Assembly (NCBI GenBank): GCA_000333855.2
Contig: CM007343.1
Location: 121,783 to 185,782, forward strand
Length of the DNA stretch: 64,000 bases
Direction of reading: 5' to 3'
Origin: Endotrypanum monterogeii
Taxonomy: Eukaryota; Euglenozoa; Kinetoplastea; Trypanosomatida; Trypanosomatidae
Both the position numbers and the translations under genes were made by a program. Shown here piece by piece: positions 30,563 through 41,234 of the stretch (position 1 is its first letter; each line of letters opens with the position of its first letter). Under the pieces are notes generated by a model. It was not told the DNA's origin, searched no databases, and saw only the letters and a list, made by a program, of their open reading frames with translations.

Positions 30563-31666
30563 GGGGAAAGGGAAGGAAAGGCAAGAAGAAAAGTCTGCAT
30601 ATTCCCTCTCCCTCCTCCTCCTCGTAGCACACGCAGATGGTGCGCTGCACAGCTCTCACCTGCACCTTCCATCACTTGTTTCCTAAGGATGCAGTGCCTA
30701 TACGCTATCTTTCTTGTACTCGCGCCCCCCCCCCTGTCCCCCTCTTCCTCCCCAAGTGGCGACCGATGGGACTCAGAGAATTCTGATTTGAGATTGAGAC
30801 GTGGCGACTCCTTTAGGAGCACCCACAGCACCTACCCAGACGATGGCCACAAGCTTTGTCAGCTGTTGTCCCTTTCCCCCCTCCCCTCCCGCTTCCTCCC
30901 CTTCTTTCCCCTTTATTTCCGAAGGTTGCGCCTCGAAATGTTCCTTCAAAGTGCTTCGAGGAAATATATATATATATGTCTTGTGGCCCCCCAGGCCGCC
31001 ACACAGCGGAGACTCGCAACACCGTGTCAACCTGTAGACGTTTCGGTTGTCTTGGTGTTTTGATCCATCGCAAAGACGCAGAAGCCGCGTCGGAGAAACA
31101 AGCCCACGCTGCGCTGCATATGTGAACAGAAAGAAAAAAAAAAAAAAGTTCTGTGCGAGGTGTGGGCCCACGGAAAGTGGGAGAAAACAGTATCAACACC
31201 TGCCCATCGTTTATTTTTTATTTTTTCCCACTCGGAGTGCATCTGGGTGTTTTTGCCACCAGGTCGGTGCCGCAAGACACCCGCCAGACCCGCAGTAAGT
31301 TAGACAGTTATGGAACATGCTGACAATGATACGCAACGGATCACTTTTGCTCACCTGTCACCCTTGGGCGATCAGGTATGACCTACCATCTCCTCCACCG
31401 ATACACACACCTGCACACGAACGCTCCGTGGTGGAAGCTGTCCACAACGAGTCATCCAGACATTCCCAGCCACTGCCCCCTGATGCAATTTTTTTTTTCA
31501 GTCTGAAATCTTTTTTTTTTTTTTCGCCCAAGGCTCTTGACCCACGACCACTGCTGTGCGAAGGTGAGGCGATCACGGTATGTGACAAACCCGTCCCCTC
31601 AGTCCACTTGCTCTCGCTGCCTACCGCGGGTCGCACCAGCCCCCCTCCCCCTCTCACATCAACACC
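30563..31666. other. Intergenic spacer
   Basis: Spacer with C- and T-rich runs and a short TA tract at 30963-30977. ORFs here are low complexity. It ends with the acceptor region of the next gene. Confidence 0.65.
31489..31501 (+). promoter_or_regulatory. Candidate spliced-leader acceptor for the 323-aa gene
   Basis: Poly-T followed by CAG (AG 31500-31501), 166 bases before the ATG at 31667. A second poly-T tract ends at about 31524, with AG in CCCAAG a few bases later, as an alternative. Confidence 0.55.
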
Positions 31667-32638
31667 ATGTCATGGGAACTGAGAAAGGGCCACCCGAGTC
31701 AAAGGAGTCCAACTGCGGGGACACTCCCCTCACACCCAGTGGTCCCGCTTACTCAGCTCTCTCAATCCCACACGGTCGTCGCGACACAGAAGCTGCAGCC
31801 GAACGGATGTACCATGATGGCCCCTGGCACCGCGATTGCAACCGTGGCGCGCCAGAAGGCTCGGTACGCGCACTTCTCATATAAACCCCCACCTGCACTG
31901 CGCCGTAGCCACCTTCATCTGAGCACCACCGCGAACACCACTGACACGCTTGGTCGAACGCCATGTATTGACGAGAGCCGACGCGGTATCGGTTCGACGG
32001 CACAGAACTCTCAGCAATCCCAATACACTAGCGGAGAAGCTCGTATGGCATCGGCTGTAGGATGGGCTACGTGTGCTGCAGTCCCTTGGAACACCACCAC
32101 GCACCCCTGGCCACCGTCGTCACTGCCACCCCGTGAACGGGGCTCACCACCGCTTGAGTGGTATCAGGCCTTTGCAGCACTTCAAGAGCGCCAGCTTCAG
32201 TGTTGGCAGCAACTTACAGAAACACAACAGCTCCTGACGCACCACGTGGAGAGGTTACGGGGGGATTTAAAGAATGTGCATGCATTCCTAGTAGACGGTT
32301 TTGGTAAGCCCTCCCGGGCGGACGGTGATCGGCGCTGCGAAGCCTCCATAACCACCAGCGATACGGCCACTGCACAACAGTTCAGTAGGAAAACGTCGCA
32401 ACAGAACACGTCTCTGCATATGGTTCGGTTACTTGGGGAGAGTACTACATCTACACCGGCCTTTGTGCCGGACACGTCAGCCCATCAAGAAGCCCCACAA
32501 GTGGCGAAGAACGCCCGTAAGTCGCCGTTAGGATCACGTGTGGCAGAAAAAAAAGATGCCAGTGACGACGACGGTGCCGCACAATCACCAAGCACCACTG
32601 ATGCTGCTGACAGCGAAGCAGACATCTTCATGCTATGA
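31667..32638 (+). CDS. Hypothetical protein, 323 aa
   Basis: Unrecognised. The N-terminal 150 residues are polar, rich in Thr/Ser/Pro/Ala and probably disordered. Residues about 160-215 (PLEWYQAFAALQERQLQCWQ onwards) form a strongly predicted amphipathic or coiled-coil helix. The C-terminus is charged with an acidic run (SDDDG, DSEADIF). No membrane segment or signal peptide. Composition and the upstream acceptor support a real gene; a shorter start is possible because the first 100 residues are weakly constrained. It lies just before the long coiled-coil gene, but no functional link can be claimed. Confidence 0.7.
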   Translation: MSWELRKGHPSQRSPTAGTLPSHPVVPLTQLSQSHTVVATQKLQPNGCTMMAPGTAIATVARQKARYAHFSYKPPPALRRSHLHLSTTANTTDTLGRTPCIDESRRGIGSTAQNSQQSQYTSGEARMASAVGWATCAAVPWNTTTHPWPPSSLPPRERGSPPLEWYQAFAALQERQLQCWQQLTETQQLLTHHVERLRGDLKNVHAFLVDGFGKPSRADGDRRCEASITTSDTATAQQFSRKTSQQNTSLHMVRLLGESTTSTPAFVPDTSAHQEAPQVAKNARKSPLGSRVAEKKDASDDDGAAQSPSTTDAADSEADIFML

Positions 32639-33236
32639 AAAAAAAAAAAACCTCTCTTCCCTCCCCCTAATCTACCCCCAGGCTCACCACCCACCGCACA
32701 TGCAAATGCACAACGGACACGCATGAAGATTTAAAAAAAAAGGGGGGGGCTAAAGCCCACTCACTCACGACTCGACGCACATGATTACGACTTGGAACAT
32801 TTCTAGGCCCCAGTGTGTATGTGTGTGTGTATCTGTGTGTAGTGTTTCTGTGGGGAGGTAGCCCCACCTACATATCTACATTTCCTTTTTTTCTTGATCA
32901 CTAGTTGGACGCGGCTGTGTGTCCATTAGCCTCCTCATCTCATGGTTGCACCTGCTGCAATCCTTCCTCCTTTCGCTCTGTCTTTTCTGCTAATCAATAC
33001 CCGCTGTCAAACCACCAATATATAGAGGGGAGAAAAAAAGGCTATAATATCAGACAAGGCGATCCGCCACCTATCTCAATGTCTGACAGCCACAGCACGG
33101 GTAAGACGCCGCTGCGTGCGTAAGACACTGCAAAGTATTTCGAAGCATAAATGTCGTTGTGCAGCAGGTGCCATCCTAATGAACGACGCTGTCGATGACA
33201 GACACACCCCTCCCCCTTGTAGCCTTACGTGACCAC

Positions 33237-33269
<33 letters not shown>

Positions 33270-33986
33270 AAGGGGGAGAGAGTATATGGACATGATACAG
33301 ACTCGAGAGCGTCAACTGCACCCCTTTTGCCTACGTCTCCATTCTCCCTCGCTCCCGATACGTACGCATATACAGTGTCGCCTACACGGGCTCCAATACA
33401 ATATATATATATATATATATATATATACCCCTCCAAAAGCGATCAACTGCAGACTTTCAAATACCCTCACATAGAAACATTCATACTTACACACACATAT
33501 ATATACATATACAGGCGCCGAAGCAGCATCATCGTCGTCAGCTGTGAAATTGTGTGTTTGATAGACCTCCAATCCATTGCACATGCGTTGCAGACACGCG
33601 CGTGGACGCTGGTAAACTTTCTTATTCCCGCTCTGTTCGACCGAACAGGTTATCGCTTCCCCCCCCCCCTCTCTCTTCACGAGGGCCGTGACGAGCAGGC
33701 GCACATCACAGGCATAGCAAAACTCTAGAAGCCACTTTCATTCTTTCACACATACACACATACCTATATATATATATACATTTGTCCTCGTTCGAGGAGT
33801 GGCGAGGCGCGTCACCCGCCTCCCTCTGTCCCACTAACTAACGCACACGCACAGCTCGCTCTTCGTACTCAAAAAAAAAAAAATCGGTGCTGATTGAGGC
33901 ATGCATATTTGCCTATTTCCTTTGAGCCTATCCCCTCCTCTTCCTCGCCCTGCCTCATCATCACAATAACAACAACAGCAGCAGCC
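32639..33986. other. Intergenic spacer
   Basis: Spacer with (TG)n at about 33238-33261, (AT)n at 33402-33427 and AC/TA-rich leader sequence near 33748-33780. AG at 33977-33978 immediately before the next ATG follows a C/T-rich tract. No gene seen. Confidence 0.6.
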
Positions 33987-36900
33987 ATGGATATCACATG
34001 GCAATCCTCTCTAGACCGGACGCTGCGCTCCACAGCTGCGGGGGCGGCGATGCTTGAATCGCTTCAAAACCGCCGCGCAACCTATGATCGTGCAAAGCGA
34101 AAAATTGATGACTATCTCGGGGCTTCGCCAAACCGAGGCGATGACAAGTCCGAGGTCCACATAATCGATCAGGATTTGAGTCTACCACCACCGTTGCCAC
34201 AGCACCTTCGTTACCATGCTGCACGCATGACAGGCCCCTCTCCGCCAGGGAACCCACCGCTCGATGACTCCACTCCCATTCGGCGGCCCTCTTCGATCTC
34301 CTCCTCACCTCTGCAGCTACTGGGTGCACAGATGCGTGGCGTTTTGTTGGAGCTGGAGCTCGAAAAGGCAAAGCGGGCCGACAGCGTCCGCGAGCTGGCC
34401 TTTCGCACCACAGCGGAGATCGCCGAGATGCGAAGTCTCATCACGCAGCTGCAGACAGAGAACGCAGCGCTGAAGAAGTCTGTACGCGCAATAGAGGGGC
34501 GACTTGGTTACGAGGCCAGTACTGATGGCCTACGCAGGAGCGTAGGAAACGGAGAAACAAAATCCTCCGATGGCGTCAACTACATAATCCTGTCTAGCGA
34601 AGCGGGTCGATCAACCAAGGCGGCTACGTCGTCTCCCACCGTTTCCAGCACCGGCTTTGGACACCAGCACAGCATGCGGGTGTCTGGTGGTGAGGCGACA
34701 TCGCTCGTGGCCCGTGTAGAGGCGCTCGAATCTGGCCTCGCTCGGCAAAAACAAATGGAAGAAAACCGCGAGGCACGCACGACAGGCGCTCTGCGTGAGC
34801 TCATCAAGTCTGAGGTAAACGCCGAAATGACGCAGGTGCGCGCAGTGGCACGGGAGGCAGCTCGCGGCAGCGCAGAGGACTTGCTCAAGCTGCGGCTTTC
34901 GGAGCACCAGTCCATCACGCAGGCGGGTGTCGAGAAGGCCCTGCACACCGCATCAGCGAGCGAAGCCCTGGCGCAACAAACTCAACAGCAGTGCCGCGAA
35001 ACAGAGCAACGACTCTCCTCGCATATGCACAGAATACAAGTACACATGGCGGAGTGGCAACGCGGCGACACCTTCTCGGACGCTGCGCCGTCATCGAGTC
35101 GTCAAAAACAGGAGCGTTTGGCGAACATGGAAAGCCGCATTAGTGATGAGCTGCGTGGAATGCAAAGTCGACTTACAGAGTACCGTGCTGAAGTTCAGGC
35201 GCAGGTGGACCACGCGGTGGAGCAACTGAAGGCACTCTCTGGTGTGGTTCAGGGTAAGGCTGAGGTCGCTGACTGTTTAGCGATTAGCAAGCACCTCGAG
35301 GAAACACAGAGAGCATCCAACAGCGGGTGGATGTCGCGTGAACAGGTAACCGCACTGCTGCAGACACAGCTGCATCCCCTCAACGAAGAGGTGTGCAAGA
35401 TGCAGACTAGGACACACGAAGGCCTCGACACCGCTGAGGCCTGGAGGCGCACAGCCTCCGTGCGCTTTGTCGATCTCGAAGCTACGCTCGAAAACACACA
35501 CAATTCAGTGACGCAGCAGGAAACGCAAATCCAGAGCCTCACACGTGACATACTGCAGATGAAAGCCGATTTCTGCAGCGTCCAGTCCCGCATCGCAGAA
35601 GCAGTGCAGCGGGCGAAGACAGAACTAGCGGATGCCTGGGATACCCGAGTGCGGGTGTTGGACGAGCGCGCGCAGCAATTACACCGCGAAAACCAACAAC
35701 TAACCGATAAGCAGTGTCGTCAGTTACAGCAGACACTATCAGAGCAAAAGGAGGCGCTGCAGCGAGCCCGCGGGGCAGGGGAGTCGGCAGAGGAGCGCCT
35801 CAGGCGCGTGGAGGCGGCGCTTGCTGCAGCTGAAGCGGCCTTGTCGCACGCGGTGGAGGATGCTCGAGTCAAGCACGAGGCGCTGCAGTCAGTCATGCAG
35901 CAGACATGTGTACTTCCTCTAAGCCGAGCACAACAAGACGTCGAAGCAGTGCAGCGCGTGGTGCAAGCGATGGAGGAAGACTGGCCGCGACGAAGCAGCA
36001 ACTGGGTGAAACAACTCATGGAAGCGAGACAGTACCACGAGGAACGTGCCCAGCACACTCGAGAAGTGCTCGAGCAGCGCCTCGTTCATCAAAAAGAACT
36101 GTACGAGGAGCAGCATCAGCAATTGCTGAACCGTATCCGCTATATTCAAGAACAGCAGCAGATTTCTACGCTGAGCGTGGTGGCGCCGACGCGTGGGCGC
36201 GAGCGGGTTGCAGAGATAGAGAGTGTCTCTGCATTGGAAATTCCGGTGACCCACACAGTAGCCGAGACTTCAGCTCCCGCTGCGTATCAGCGGGCTCTGC
36301 AAGGGGTGTTGACGAGGTGTGAAGCTCTGGATAACCGTATCGGAATAGTTGAAGAGCAGTGCGCCAAGGTATCCCTCATTGTCACCGACGCGACAGCGCC
36401 GATTGCTACATGCGTAGAAGCGCTGCAAGATCGTCTGCAAACCACGACAGAGGAATGGCGACAACGGCATCAAGAGCTGAAAACCGACATGGAGCTGCAA
36501 CTGGGAGCACTGTCGAGGAGATGCTCGGAGACGGAAGCATCGATCGAAGCGCACTCAAAACACACAACGCAACACATTGAACAAATGATTTCCCCGAAAG
36601 AGCTTGTCTCCCACCTTTCCACCGACAAGTCATCGCTGCACCATCTTTCTGCTCACCTGCGAGCGCACTTGACTTTTCCATCTGAATCCACAGTAGCTAT
36701 GGATGGCATGCGGGCACAACTAGCGACACACGAAACCGAACTGTCGGCGATGCGTGCAGCGATGCAAGACTCCAAGAAGTCCATCGTCGAGCTCAGCGAG
36801 CTGTGCCCACCCCACAAAGCGTCTGACGTCGTTACCTCCTCGCACGCAGGAGAGAGCTTTGCAAAGGCTACAGACGAATCTGACGCACAGCAATCTACGG

Positions 36901-38159
36901 TTAACGCCCTGCGAGACCTCCGGGTAGCCCTTGATGAGCAGCGCAAGCGTCAGGATGACCTCGAAGTGAGTCTGCAACGCCTCAGCGCGCAGGAACTTGC
37001 CACAGTAACGAGGGAGCTGGCTGAGCTCAAGCGAGTCACAGACGGCATCCCACGTGAAATCGAACAACTTTCTGATCAGTACACTGCGCTCCAATCGACT
37101 CAGCGGCAACAATTTCCGACGCTGCAGAAGTACGTTCATGACATTTTTGAGATGATCGAGTCGAACCACTCGACGCTGCTGGACCCGGTCCAACTACGAC
37201 TCCGTGCCGTCGAGGACCACCACAAACACCTGCAAGCGCGACTGGAGGAGCTCAGTGCCACTCACGAGGCGGATGCCGAGGAAAGGACACACGACTTCCA
37301 CAAAAAAATGGCCCATCAGCACCTACAACACAAAGCCGTCGAGGAACAGCTGTCAAGTTTGCGCGACGACGTGGCGGTCACACGGGCAAGCATCGACTTT
37401 TTAGAAAAGCACATGGCAGTCTCAAAGCAACCGGGCAAGGCAGATGCGGAGGCGCAATGTATGGCACCGATGGGGGAAGTGGAAGAGTCCACGCAGCGTT
37501 CGACAGACCCACCTGTGGCCCGGCCAGTGGCGTCGGCGGAGGAACTGCGCTCTCTTTTCCAAGAAATCGATGAACGGCTCACGCTGTTGGAAGAGCAAAC
37601 ACAGGAATCGATGTCTGTGACATCAGATATGATGGGCGCATTTCGTGACCAGCTCCAAAATGTCGTGGAGCACTTCGCCGATGCCGCTTCGGAGCACATC
37701 AGTAATGGTGAAGAAACGTTATCAAAGGGGACGAACGTCGTTGATCCCCTGGCGACGGAGGCAGTGACAGCTGTCGCCGAGAGCGTTTGCTCGTCCGCCC
37801 AGCCGCCTCTCCGTAGCTTTGAAGATGTACTTTTATTTCTGCTTCATGGACTCCGTAAACTCCAGCAGGCCCTCACCCAATTGCAATCGAACACAGTTGA
37901 CACGCTCGAGATCTTAGAGCAGCATGAGGAAAGTATTGCGTTGTTGCCAACTCTCCAGCACACAGTAGATGCCATGACGTCTTTGTTTGTACCACTAGCA
38001 GAGAGACTCGGTGTGGGCACTGGTGCCGTCTGCGCGGCTCCGGAGCTACAGCAGACACTCTACCATCATGATGCCTCACTATTCGCACCACCGTACAGCA
38101 GCGACAGCAGCAGCAGCAGCGGTGTCAACATTGACGAGAAAAATGTAGCGTCGAGCTGA
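33987..38159 (+). CDS. Long coiled-coil protein, 1390 aa
   Basis: The first ATG gives 1390 aa (an open in-frame stretch upstream has no ATG). After a short N-terminal region (1-45, with DRAKRKIDDYLG) and a Ser/Pro linker, the protein is almost wholly helical from about residue 110 to 1320: heptad-like, Gln/Glu/Arg/Ala-rich segments broken by short Ser/Thr linkers. The C-terminus is a Ser-rich tail. There is no motor, kinase or membrane domain. Such proteins in trypanosomatids are often cytoskeletal (flagellum, basal body, subpellicular), but nothing in the sequence specifies location. Gene reality is near certain from length and composition. Confidence 0.92.
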   Translation: MDITWQSSLDRTLRSTAAGAAMLESLQNRRATYDRAKRKIDDYLGASPNRGDDKSEVHIIDQDLSLPPPLPQHLRYHAARMTGPSPPGNPPLDDSTPIRRPSSISSSPLQLLGAQMRGVLLELELEKAKRADSVRELAFRTTAEIAEMRSLITQLQTENAALKKSVRAIEGRLGYEASTDGLRRSVGNGETKSSDGVNYIILSSEAGRSTKAATSSPTVSSTGFGHQHSMRVSGGEATSLVARVEALESGLARQKQMEENREARTTGALRELIKSEVNAEMTQVRAVAREAARGSAEDLLKLRLSEHQSITQAGVEKALHTASASEALAQQTQQQCRETEQRLSSHMHRIQVHMAEWQRGDTFSDAAPSSSRQKQERLANMESRISDELRGMQSRLTEYRAEVQAQVDHAVEQLKALSGVVQGKAEVADCLAISKHLEETQRASNSGWMSREQVTALLQTQLHPLNEEVCKMQTRTHEGLDTAEAWRRTASVRFVDLEATLENTHNSVTQQETQIQSLTRDILQMKADFCSVQSRIAEAVQRAKTELADAWDTRVRVLDERAQQLHRENQQLTDKQCRQLQQTLSEQKEALQRARGAGESAEERLRRVEAALAAAEAALSHAVEDARVKHEALQSVMQQTCVLPLSRAQQDVEAVQRVVQAMEEDWPRRSSNWVKQLMEARQYHEERAQHTREVLEQRLVHQKELYEEQHQQLLNRIRYIQEQQQISTLSVVAPTRGRERVAEIESVSALEIPVTHTVAETSAPAAYQRALQGVLTRCEALDNRIGIVEEQCAKVSLIVTDATAPIATCVEALQDRLQTTTEEWRQRHQELKTDMELQLGALSRRCSETEASIEAHSKHTTQHIEQMISPKELVSHLSTDKSSLHHLSAHLRAHLTFPSESTVAMDGMRAQLATHETELSAMRAAMQDSKKSIVELSELCPPHKASDVVTSSHAGESFAKATDESDAQQSTVNALRDLRVALDEQRKRQDDLEVSLQRLSAQELATVTRELAELKRVTDGIPREIEQLSDQYTALQSTQRQQFPTLQKYVHDIFEMIESNHSTLLDPVQLRLRAVEDHHKHLQARLEELSATHEADAEERTHDFHKKMAHQHLQHKAVEEQLSSLRDDVAVTRASIDFLEKHMAVSKQPGKADAEAQCMAPMGEVEESTQRSTDPPVARPVASAEELRSLFQEIDERLTLLEEQTQESMSVTSDMMGAFRDQLQNVVEHFADAASEHISNGEETLSKGTNVVDPLATEAVTAVAESVCSSAQPPLRSFEDVLLFLLHGLRKLQQALTQLQSNTVDTLEILEQHEESIALLPTLQHTVDAMTSLFVPLAERLGVGTGAVCAAPELQQTLYHHDASLFAPPYSSDSSSSSGVNIDEKNVASS

Positions 38160-38746
38160 AGATCTGCTTCCTAAGCTCATTGATTTCCTCTGGAGAGAGA
38201 GGGGAGGGTGTAACGAATATCCTGTAAGTGCTGCAGTCTGTGTGTGTGTGTGTGTATTTGTTGTACAGCTGGGGCTCACAACCCCACAAGTCTTCGAGCG
38301 CCGATGTCATCCTACCTTCTGTGCTTAAGGTAGTTGATGTACGTAATGCGCGCACATGCTTCGCTCCAAGGGAGGGGGGGGGCGGGCGGGGGGGACACTC
38401 TTCATCCCTGCAGACCCTTCTCCTGGTCTGCTGAACCCGGTAAGGTCTACCTTTAAAGCTATAAAATCGTGGTGGTCCTCTTGCGTGCGTAAAGTGTGAA
38501 GCGCATGTGCATGGGAAAGACACATGTATTCTGAACTAAGCCGACGGCACCTACACTCACATTGCCGGCGCTGTATTCTCCCCCCTCCCCTTCACTTCTT
38601 CTTCTGACGCCACCAACACATTTTTTTCTGTTTTCCACAGCTTCTTCCCCCATTAAAGGCACTGCCCCCCTCCCTCTCTCCCCTCCCCCGCTGCAGCAAC
38701 ATTCACAAGCACGCAAACCTATATCAGAGACACATCGCTCGCAAAG
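38160..38746. other. Intergenic spacer
   Basis: Short spacer with a TG tract near 38238-38255 in the 3' UTR of the coiled-coil gene and a pyrimidine-rich leader for the next gene. No gene seen. Confidence 0.65.
38621..38640 (+). promoter_or_regulatory. Strong candidate spliced-leader acceptor for the 220-aa gene
   Basis: A T-rich tract ending TTCCACAG (AG 38639-38640), 107 bases upstream of the ATG at 38747. Confidence 0.65.
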
Positions 38747-39409
38747 ATGACGGCGTCCTCGATCGAGTTGGAAAATCTGAAGCGCCATCTTATCGCAATA
38801 CATGCAGAGGAGATCAGCTTGGATCGCGCCACTGCAACTGCCGAGGAAGAGGACCCAACATCGAGAGCCGTTGCCTCGTATCTTTACCAGCAGCTTCTTT
38901 GCCTGCGGGCCGGTCGTCCATACGGGACGGGAATACCAACGAATGCCTCCGAGACGGTTGAACTGTTAGCCGAAAACCAGCCATCGCCCACGGTGATGCG
39001 CATGCAACGATTGCACAAGGCACAGGATGAAAGTATTCGCCTCTTATCAGTTCATTCATGCGCGACTGCGGCGTCGGTGACAAGACGGGAGCCCTCGGAG
39101 CAAAATCCAGAAGCGGCACCAGCATCACGCCTCGCGGAAGATGTTCCAGCTGTCGTACAGGCACACAGAGAAGACGCTATCAAACCTTTCACGAGGGAGG
39201 AACGGATGGCATTGCTCTCAAAACTTATGCTTGCTAATCCTTTTTCGCACATTCCCCAATCAGTGACGCCGACGCCTCCTCCCTCTGCAGCACCCATTGA
39301 TTATGCCATTGCAAAAGACGAATGCCACACCGATGCTTGCGAGGATCGAGACGGGTCTGAAGAGAAGGAAAAGGAGGTAGTGGGAAAAAGGGGAGTAGAT
39401 ATTGGCTGA
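38747..39409 (+). CDS. Hypothetical protein, 220 aa
   Basis: Unrecognised soluble protein. The first 60 residues form an acidic amphipathic helix region, residues 75-110 a second helical region, and FTREERMALLSKLMLANPFS (146-165) a third short conserved-looking helix. The C-terminal 40 residues are Glu/Asp/Lys-rich and probably disordered. No membrane segment, no targeting signal. A clear acceptor upstream and coding-like composition support expression. Confidence 0.75.
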   Translation: MTASSIELENLKRHLIAIHAEEISLDRATATAEEEDPTSRAVASYLYQQLLCLRAGRPYGTGIPTNASETVELLAENQPSPTVMRMQRLHKAQDESIRLLSVHSCATAASVTRREPSEQNPEAAPASRLAEDVPAVVQAHREDAIKPFTREERMALLSKLMLANPFSHIPQSVTPTPPPSAAPIDYAIAKDECHTDACEDRDGSEEKEKEVVGKRGVDIG

Positions 39410-41234
39410 GCTTGCGGTATGATACTGCCGGGTTCGTGTGCGGAAATGAGAAGAGAGCTGCGCTGCCACCCCCACCCTGCTTCGTACTCCAGCAGCCTCG
39501 TACCTCAATTGTTTCTCTTTTCTGCTTTCTAGACAAGTCTCAGGAGTCTGCTGTATTCGCCCCCCACCCCCCTCTTTCTCCTCCCCTGGTATTCTGCGAC
39601 ACCATGTTCCAGTGCATGTTGTATAAGTATGTATACATATACATATATATATACTCCTTCCTCCTTTCTCTCGCTGCTCGTCTACTTCAGCGTATGTGCG
39701 CGTGCGTTCGCCCGGCTGACGATGGCGTTGAAAAGATGGCAGGAGGGAAGCGAAACCTTGCACATGTATGTATTCTTCATGGAGCTCAAATGATCGCCAT
39801 TTGGTGAGGGCGGGTAGCTTTTTTTTTTTTGTTGTGTGTGTGGGGGGCGGGGGGTTGCATGAGAGTCATCTTCCCTACCCAACCCCATTCACTTTCTCCA
39901 TCACCAGCGGCGAGATGGTGTTGGTGGCGAGTGAAGAAAGCGAGTTGTCCAACACCCGTTTGTTTCTGTGTGTGTCTTCTGTGTTTTTGTTCCTTCTAGT
40001 TACCAAATAATGGACTCGCTGCAGAAAACTTACATGCACATTTACATGAAAATCAAAAGATGTACTCACTCAGACTGACCCTTTTCTGGGGCATAGTCCC
40101 CGGAGCGTCCGGAGGCAGGAAGGTGCCCGTCGTTTGTGCCGAGAGCCTTGCCAGGAACAGGAAGGTCGTCATGCAAAGAAAATACATATGAACAACTATG
40201 CCTTGTTTTCCCTGTGGCCCACACCCCAGCTCAGTGAACACGCATACGCTGAGAGGGAACCCTTAGGCGAGTCTCATCGCCCGCTGTTGTGCAACTAAAA
40301 CGGCTGTGTATCCTGTTCGACGAGTATGCGCCTTGTCTTGATGTACCGGGAGACACACGTAGGTGATTTACCCCCCCCCCCGACCCCCGTCTCCCTTTTT
40401 TCAATTTCTTTCTTTCCTCGTGTACTGCTGCTTCTTTTTTTTTTTTTGGATAACCCCACCTCAGTTGTGGATCGCCAGGGGACCTCAGAACTCCCTTCCC
40501 CTTACACAGATACGGGGACGTAGGCACTACACACAGCCCTTTCCACCTCGTGTATATATATATATATATATATATATATGGTATACATTATATAGACGTG
40601 CGAGCGTATATTTTTGTAGGTACACCAGCAGTAGTACAGGGCAAACAAAAACAAAAAAAAACGTGAAATAAAAACACAAAAACACACTCGCATACGACCT
40701 CACCACTACGTCTCTCTCCCCATTCGCCCCCAGACCCTGGATTTTTTCCTTCATTCTCCATTTGTTCTCGCGCTCTTTCTATATATATATATATATATAT
40801 ATTTGTTTATAATTTTATTTGCTTCTTTGACTCGTCTCCCTCTGCTGCTCGCTCTCGTAACGACCACCCCCTGCATTGTTGCTTGTGCTTTTCCCCTCAC
40901 GATTTTTCTGCCCCACCCACCCACCCCCTTTTTTTGTGTGGGTGTGGGTCTGTGTCTGTTCCTCTCCTCGACGGGGGGAAAAGAGGGCAAAGGTGGAAGG
41001 TGGCCAAAGAAGTTTTGTATTTTTTTTTTTCCTTAGACCGAATTGTAGCTCGTAGTGGTGGAAGTGAGGAGGGGTAGCTCAACGGGGGGACAGGTCCCAA
41101 TTGTCCCTTCTGCCGCACATATCTTTTTTTTTTCCACATCAAGAGTGTGCTCGGCGCTCGCGCTTCACATCCGGACGTCCGGAAATCTCCCTCACACCTG
41201 GCCAACGCACCATTGGTATCCTTAACAGGCACTC
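39410..41234. other. Intergenic spacer
   Basis: About 1.8 kb. The part near 40010-40360 is complex, UTR-like sequence. TA tracts at 40552-40579 and 40783-40803 and poly-T runs are present. No convincing gene on either strand. Confidence 0.6.
41123..41143 (+). promoter_or_regulatory. Strong candidate spliced-leader acceptor for AMPK beta
   Basis: Poly-T then CCACATCAAG (AG 41142-41143), 92 bases before the ATG at 41235. Confidence 0.65.

Noticed and set aside
31317..31682. 121-codon frame with an ATG, overlapping the start of the 323-aa gene
   Set aside because: It spans two poly-T tracts and the likely splice acceptor, and its Phe/Ser/Pro composition is typical of pyrimidine tracts.
34580..36058. 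Long minus-strand frames opposite the coiled-coil gene (and others opposite the ABCG, FtsX and XRN genes)
   Set aside because: They are antisense shadows of GC-rich + strand genes, with Arg/Ser/Cys-rich composition and no motifs.
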